In this document: piece after piece, positions 5,640 to 9,285 of the stretch | How positions within the stretch are numbered: position 1 is the first letter of the stretch | How the letters are laid out: every line of letters begins with the position of its first letter | Source: a bacterium | Lineage (GTDB): Bacteria > UBA9089 > JASEGY01 | NCBI GenBank assembly: GCA_030019105.1 | Contig: JASEGY010000114.1 | Coordinates: forward strand, 1 to 9,285 | Length of the DNA stretch: 9,285 bases | Direction: 5' to 3' | Made by a program: the position numbers and the translations under genes | Notes under the pieces: model-generated | Databases searched by the model: none | Seen by the model: the letters and a program-made list of their open reading frames with translations, nothing else | Told to the model about the DNA's origin: nothing

Positions 5640-6720
5640 TGTCTCTCAGGAACCAGTGATTACCACTGTCCTTCCAACATATCGTCGTCCAAAACTATTG
5701 CGACGGGCAATTCGCAGCGTGTTGAATCAGACCTATCCTCATTTTCAGGTGTGTGTCTATGACGATGCTTCGGGTGATGAGACAGCGGCAGTTGTGGCAG
5801 AAATGGCCCAATCAGATTTAAGAATTAAATACTACTGCCATCCTGAAAACATCGGGTGCGATGAAAATTATAATTATGGGGCAGAACATGTTGAGACCCC
5901 TTTTTTCTCTTTTCTTTCTGATGATGATGTCCTTCTGCCTGAGTTTTATGAGACAGCCCTGGAAGGTTTTGCGAAGTTTCCGGATGCGGCCCTTTCTGGA
6001 GGGTTAACTATTGGTATGACTGATAAAGGCAAGGTTGGTTATGGTTCGGTGCTTGGATGGGAAAGAACTGGGTACTACCCGCCGCCAGATGGTTTTTTCC
6101 CAATGGTAGAGAAAGGGCATCCTGTATGGACAGGCGTCCTTTTTCGTACAGATCCTGTTAAAGATATCAGGCCTGCTTTGGATATGGAAATTGGTGGAGG
6201 AACAGATGGTTATCTTTTATACCGTATCGCGCTACGTTTTCCTATCGTAATTTCGAAAAAACCGTGTGCTATTGGGGTAATGCACCCGTCATCTGCTACT
6301 GTAGAGAGACAATCAAGCCCTTTTCGGATCAAAGAGTCCTTAAAGAGCTCTAAGCATCTGGCTGACAAGATAACGGAAGATGAACATATCCCATCAGATG
6401 TTAGAATTCGTGTCAGGCAAGCATTTCAGGAGTCCTCTAAACAAAAGCTACTTAGATGTGGGCTCCAGCTTACTAAAATAAAGGAGTTTGAGGAGGCTTA
6501 TAAAGTGGTTGATAGCCTTTACAACCAGCACCAGATGAAGGGGAAAGCGATTTTTCTTTACGCTGTGATAAAGGTTTGTCAGATCATTCCACAGGCTTAT
6601 TATTTGGGGAGTTGCTTAAATAGAATTCGCAGATTTTTCATCATTGATAAATCCTTCTCTATAGGTTTAGGGAAGTTACAAAAAGAGTTCGGGGATTATG
6701 CTCGGTTCCTTAAGCTGTAA
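5632..6720 (+). CDS. GT2-family glycosyltransferase
   Basis: Starts at ATG 5632 with AGGAGG (5618-5623) 8 bases upstream, inside the end of the flippase gene. The 362-residue protein has a GT-A fold typical of family 2: VLPTYRRPKLLRRAIRSVLNQTYPHFQVCVYDDASGD (about 13-49, with D44-D45), the metal/nucleotide-binding D97-D98-D99 in FLSDDDVLLPEFY, and the GGTDGYLLYRIA region (189-200), where D192 is a candidate catalytic base. The C-terminal third (about 230-362) is helical and basic with a hydrophobic stretch near 310-330 (AIFLYAVIKVCQIIPQAYYLG), which may bind the membrane surface. It would add one sugar to the lipid-linked repeat unit on the cytoplasmic side. It is the last gene of the first block: a 114-base gap with a promoter follows. 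Linkage and donor are unknown. Confidence 0.88.
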   Translation: MSSVSQEPVITTVLPTYRRPKLLRRAIRSVLNQTYPHFQVCVYDDASGDETAAVVAEMAQSDLRIKYYCHPENIGCDENYNYGAEHVETPFFSFLSDDDVLLPEFYETALEGFAKFPDAALSGGLTIGMTDKGKVGYGSVLGWERTGYYPPPDGFFPMVEKGHPVWTGVLFRTDPVKDIRPALDMEIGGGTDGYLLYRIALRFPIVISKKPCAIGVMHPSSATVERQSSPFRIKESLKSSKHLADKITEDEHIPSDVRIRVRQAFQESSKQKLLRCGLQLTKIKEFEEAYKVVDSLYNQHQMKGKAIFLYAVIKVCQIIPQAYYLGSCLNRIRRFFIIDKSFSIGLGKLQKEFGDYARFLKL

Positions 6721-6736
6721 GAATCTAAACAAATTG

Positions 6737-6765
6737 TTGTATATGATTTCTTTCTATGCTATAAT
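6737..6765 (+). promoter_or_regulatory. Sigma-70-type promoter with extended -10
   Basis: The -10 hexamer TATAAT (6760-6765) is a perfect consensus and is preceded by TGC (6757-6759), an extended -10. A weak -35, TTGTAT (6737-6742), sits 17 bases upstream. Transcription would start near 6772, leaving a leader of about 63 bases before ATG 6835. The site lies in the longest non-coding gap of the window (6721-6834). That gap otherwise shows no terminator hairpin for the upstream block. Confidence 0.65.
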
Positions 6766-6834
6766 GTAGCTAATGATATTGGCACGAGAAGATTAGAAGA
6801 GAAACAATGATTATCGTCAGGGAGAAATTCAACT

Positions 6835-8055
6835 ATGAAGAAGTGTTTAATTTGTAATACCCGTATTGATCCTTTTATCTCTTTTGGTAAGATGCCACTT
6901 GCTAATGGATTTCTTACCCAGGATCAATTTGCGGATGAATATTTTTTTGAGCTTAAGGTTGCCTTCTGCCCCAATTGTGGCATGGTCCAGTTAGTAGAAC
7001 AACCAGACCGAGAAAAGATGTTTAACAAGAACTACCCATTTTTTTCTGGCACATCCAAACTTATGGCGGTTCACTTTGAGGAATTTGCCGAACATGTAAA
7101 GAAAGATTATCTTTCTTCTCAAGATCCATTCGTGGTAGAGATCGGAAGCAATGACGGGATAATGCTAAGACATTTTAAAAAAGATGGTATAAGCCATCTG
7201 GGTATTGAACCATCAGAGAATGTTGCTCGGGTGGCAATTGAGAATGGCATAAATACGATATGCAGATTTTTTGATGAAGATTGTGCGCGCCGGATTGTCC
7301 AGGAACACGGGCAGGCTGATGCGTTTTTGGGAGCCAATGTGATGTGTCATATCCCGTATTTGCATTCGGTTATAGAAGGTATCAAGATACTTCTTAAACC
7401 AAAGGGAATTGTTATGTTTGAAGATCCCTATATGGGGGATGTTATTGAGAAGATGACTTATGATCAAATATATGATGAGCATGTATTCTTGTTTTCTGTT
7501 TCTTCAATAAAATATCTGTTTGAGCAGCATGGTTTGGAAGTGATTGATGTAGAACCTCAAGAGACACACGGCGGGTCAATGCGGTATGTAATAGCACGCA
7601 AAGGGATATATCTGGTTTCTAAGCGGGTATCTGTTCAATTGGGAAAAGAAAAGGCAATGGGTTTGGATAAACCGGAAACTTATGCAAATTTCCGTAAAAA
7701 CTGTGAGGATTCTCGTGATAAATTGATGTCGCTTTTGAATGAGGTAAAGAAACAAGGTAAGAGGATTGTGGGATATGCCGCCACATCCAAGAGCACTACT
7801 ATTATCAACTATTGCGGAATCACAACCGACCATATTGAATTTATCAGCGATACAACGCCAGTCAAACAAGGGAAATTTAGCCCTGGCGCTCATATTCCGG
7901 TCCGTCCCTATGAAGAATTTTTGGCCAACTATCCTGACTATGCTTTCTTGTTCGCCTATAATCATGCTAAAGAGATAATGGCTAAGGAGCAAAAATTTAT
8001 GGAATCCGGTGGTAAATGGATTGTCTATGCGCCAAAAGCAAAGGTGTTAGAATGA
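6835..8055 (+). CDS. Sugar C-methyltransferase (TcaB9/NovU-like, SAM-dependent)
   Basis: Starts at ATG 6835 with AGGGAG (6819-6824) 10 bases upstream. The 406-residue protein has the three-part layout of nucleotide-sugar C-methyltransferases. An N-terminal zinc-binding module has C4-x2-C7 and C45-x2-C48 (Methyltransf_13 type). The SAM-binding core has VVEIGSNDG (100-107) and E125 ending the second strand (GIEPS). Y213-D-E215-H216 matches the YxEH motif that holds the catalytic Glu-His in TcaB9-type enzymes, and T244-HGGSMR-250 follows. The C-terminal Rossmann-like module (about 305-406, Methyltransf_14 type) carries [24 protein letters not shown] and SPGAHIPV. Family members methylate C3 or C5 of dTDP-4-keto-deoxy sugars. 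The adjacent 3-aminotransferase, joined by an ATGA overlap, suggests an amino-sugar substrate. All expected key residues are present. The exact carbon methylated is inference. Confidence 0.85.
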   Translation: MKKCLICNTRIDPFISFGKMPLANGFLTQDQFADEYFFELKVAFCPNCGMVQLVEQPDREKMFNKNYPFFSGTSKLMAVHFEEFAEHVKKDYLSSQDPFVVEIGSNDGIMLRHFKKDGISHLGIEPSENVARVAIENGINTICRFFDEDCARRIVQEHGQADAFLGANVMCHIPYLHSVIEGIKILLKPKGIVMFEDPYMGDVIEKMTYDQIYDEHVFLFSVSSIKYLFEQHGLEVIDVEPQETHGGSMRYVIARKGIYLVSKRVSVQLGKEKAMGLDKPETYANFRKNCEDSRDKLMSLLNEVKKQGKRIVGYAATSKSTTIINYCGITTDHIEFISDTTPVKQGKFSPGAHIPVRPYEEFLANYPDYAFLFAYNHAKEIMAKEQKFMESGGKWIVYAPKAKVLE

Positions 8056-9146
8056 TTTTATGTAGTAATCCTAAGGCTCAATATCTGACATATAAAAGCG
8101 AAATCGATGCCGCAATTTCACAAGCACTAGATAAAGGATGGTATATTCTTGGGGAGGAAGTCAAGGCATTCGAAGAGGAATTTGCAAATTACATTGGTGT
8201 ATCTAATGGGGTTGGAGTTGGTAGTGGAACAGAGGCTATTCATTTGGCTCTTGCCTCCTGCGGAATAGGACCGGGTGATGAAGTGATTACGGTCTCTCAT
8301 ACAGCAGTGGCAACAGTGGCGGCAATTAAGTTGGCAGGCGCAATGCCCGTGCTGGTGGATATTGAGCCGGATTCTTTCACGCTTGATCCGAACAAACTGG
8401 AAGTAGCGATTACACCGCGGACAAAGGCCGTCCTTCCTGTGCATCTTTATGGGCAACCGGCAGATATGGATCTTATCCTGGAGATTGCCCTAAGGCATAA
8501 TCTGCGAGTAATAGAAGACTGTGCCCAGGCCCATGGGGCAAGATATAAAGGAAAACGCGTGGGTTCACTGGGGGATATGGGTTGTTTCAGTTTTTATCCG
8601 ACAAAGAATCTTGGAGCCATAGGTGATGGGGGTATGGTGGTTACTGATAATCCGGAATTGGCAGAAAAAGCACGACTGTTGCGTGAATACGGTTGGGCTG
8701 AACGGTATGTAAGTCATTTTCACGGCTGGAATACGAGATTGGATGAGATACAGGCAGCCATATTACGGGTTAAATTAAGGCATCTGGATGAAGATAATTC
8801 AAAGAGGGTATGTCTGGCAGAGATATACAATAGAGAGTTGAACACCACTAATCTAATATTGCCAAAACAGAGAGAAGATTCTACACATGTCTATCATTTA
8901 TATGTTATACGTTCCTCAAAACGCGATGAGTTATTGACATTTTTAAAAGAAAGAGGCATTGGTGCCTCAATTCATTATCCTGTGCCTGTACATCGGCAGC
9001 CTGCTTATACTCGCCTTGATGACGGCAGAAGCCTAGCGGAAACTGAGCGTGCGGCCAAAAAGGTACTCTCTCTCCCTATGTATCCTGAACTGAGCGAGAC
9101 TGAGGTTTATTCCATTATAAAAGCGGTAAAGGAGTTTGTCTTATGA
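8052..9146 (+). CDS. DegT/DnrJ/EryC1 nucleotide-sugar aminotransferase (3-keto-sugar, FdtB/QdtB/DesV type)
   Basis: ATG 8052 is preferred because it overlaps the preceding stop as ATGA, has AAGG (8041-8044) upstream, and the protein then begins at the family's normal position; an in-frame ATG at 8016 would add 12 unrelated residues. The 364-residue protein is full length for PLP-dependent sugar aminotransferases. It has [12 protein letters not shown] (56-67, phosphate binding), EDCAQAHGA (155-163, D156 facing the PLP nitrogen), the PLP lysine K185 in [14 protein letters not shown] (181-194), and [14 protein letters not shown] (225-238). The HLYGQPADM (131-139) and C-terminal [12 protein letters not shown] blocks resemble enzymes that make dTDP-3-amino-3,6-dideoxyhexoses using glutamate. 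This fits a role beside the C-methyltransferase in making one branched amino sugar. A 4-aminotransferase cannot be fully excluded by motif reading. It overlaps the next gene by 4 bases. Confidence 0.9.
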   Translation: MILCSNPKAQYLTYKSEIDAAISQALDKGWYILGEEVKAFEEEFANYIGVSNGVGVGSGTEAIHLALASCGIGPGDEVITVSHTAVATVAAIKLAGAMPVLVDIEPDSFTLDPNKLEVAITPRTKAVLPVHLYGQPADMDLILEIALRHNLRVIEDCAQAHGARYKGKRVGSLGDMGCFSFYPTKNLGAIGDGGMVVTDNPELAEKARLLREYGWAERYVSHFHGWNTRLDEIQAAILRVKLRHLDEDNSKRVCLAEIYNRELNTTNLILPKQREDSTHVYHLYVIRSSKRDELLTFLKERGIGASIHYPVPVHRQPAYTRLDDGRSLAETERAAKKVLSLPMYPELSETEVYSIIKAVKEFVL

Positions 9147-9285
9147 AAGGTCCCGTGTGGGAAGGAGTGTACGAGAGATTTCAAGATGTACCGAGTGTCG
9201 GTTCCGGATTTAGTGGGAAGGAATGGGTTAAGAATTCCTTGGTGAAAATCACAGCCCTGCGTGATGTTGCGAAAGAGAATAAAAC
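9143..9285 (+). CDS. Start of a further polysaccharide-locus gene, possible TIGR04325-type methyltransferase (3' end off the window)
   Basis: ATG 9143 overlaps the aminotransferase stop (ATGA) and has AAGGAG (9128-9133) 9 bases upstream. The frame stays open to the window end, giving 47 codons. The visible protein begins [20 protein letters not shown], then [12 protein letters not shown] and a Lys/Arg-rich helix. A WxGxY start followed by a helix of this kind is found in putative methyltransferases of the TIGR04325/LIC12133 group that occur in O-antigen loci. Only the family's N-terminal end is present and no SAM-binding motif is reached, so the product name is tentative. The tight overlap shows it belongs to the same transcript. 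Confidence 0.65.
   Translation, partial: MKGPVWEGVYERFQDVPSVGSGFSGKEWVKNSLVKITALRDVAKENK

Noticed and set aside
7576..7992. 138-codon open frame on the minus strand
   Set aside because: Antisense shadow of the C-methyltransferase, which has full family motifs; no domain is recognisable in the antisense product.
8016..8051. Upstream ATG for the aminotransferase
   Set aside because: It would add 12 residues from the wrong frame of the methyltransferase; ATG 8052 gives the ATGA overlap and the normal family start.

Overview
The window is the 5' part of a surface-polysaccharide (O-antigen or capsule type) biosynthesis locus, preceded by about 1.2 kb of accessory DNA. All genes read on the + strand. 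The DNA looks moderately AT-rich by eye, starts are ATG or GTG with good Shine-Dalgarno sequences, and genes overlap by ATGA/GTGA-type junctions, so the source is a bacterium. The mixture of HEPN and TumE-like genes, a B12-type radical SAM protein and a mosaic sugar locus resembles environmental Gram-negative lineages or their metagenome bins. No sequence here fixes the phylum.

Region 1 (1-1230), accessory mosaic. It starts with the 3' end of a probable HEPN-domain gene whose last codons come from a CTTTGTG triplet repeat. Next is a 54-codon remnant (318-479) of the 5' end of the radical SAM gene that lies intact at 1231-2763. Directly fused to the remnant is a two-gene toxin-antitoxin-like module (484-777 and 749-1159), whose second gene matches the TumE/DUF6516 toxin family. 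The Shine-Dalgarno of the first module gene is formed by the last remnant codons. A 54-bp stretch of the remnant is identical to the intact gene although the sequence before it is only about 81% identical.

Region 2 (1231-6720), a four-gene translationally coupled block: B12-binding-type radical SAM enzyme, membrane-anchored GT4 glycosyltransferase, Wzx-type flippase and GT2 glycosyltransferase. Together they would add sugars to a lipid-linked repeat unit and move it across the inner membrane. The radical SAM enzyme presumably modifies a sugar or the lipid carrier, but its substrate cannot be read from the sequence.

Region 3 (6721-9285), a second transcription unit with its own promoter (perfect TATAAT with extended -10, 17-bp spacer): a sugar C-methyltransferase of the TcaB9/NovU type, a DegT-family nucleotide-sugar 3-aminotransferase of the FdtB/QdtB/DesV type, and the start of a third gene that may be a TIGR04325-type methyltransferase. 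This set suggests synthesis of a C-methylated, branched amino-deoxy sugar. No nucleotidyltransferase, dehydratase, polymerase (Wzy) or initiating transferase is in the window, so the locus must continue outside it.

No tRNA, rRNA, CRISPR array, insertion sequence or convincing rho-independent terminator was seen. No gene-free stretch exceeds about 115 bases.
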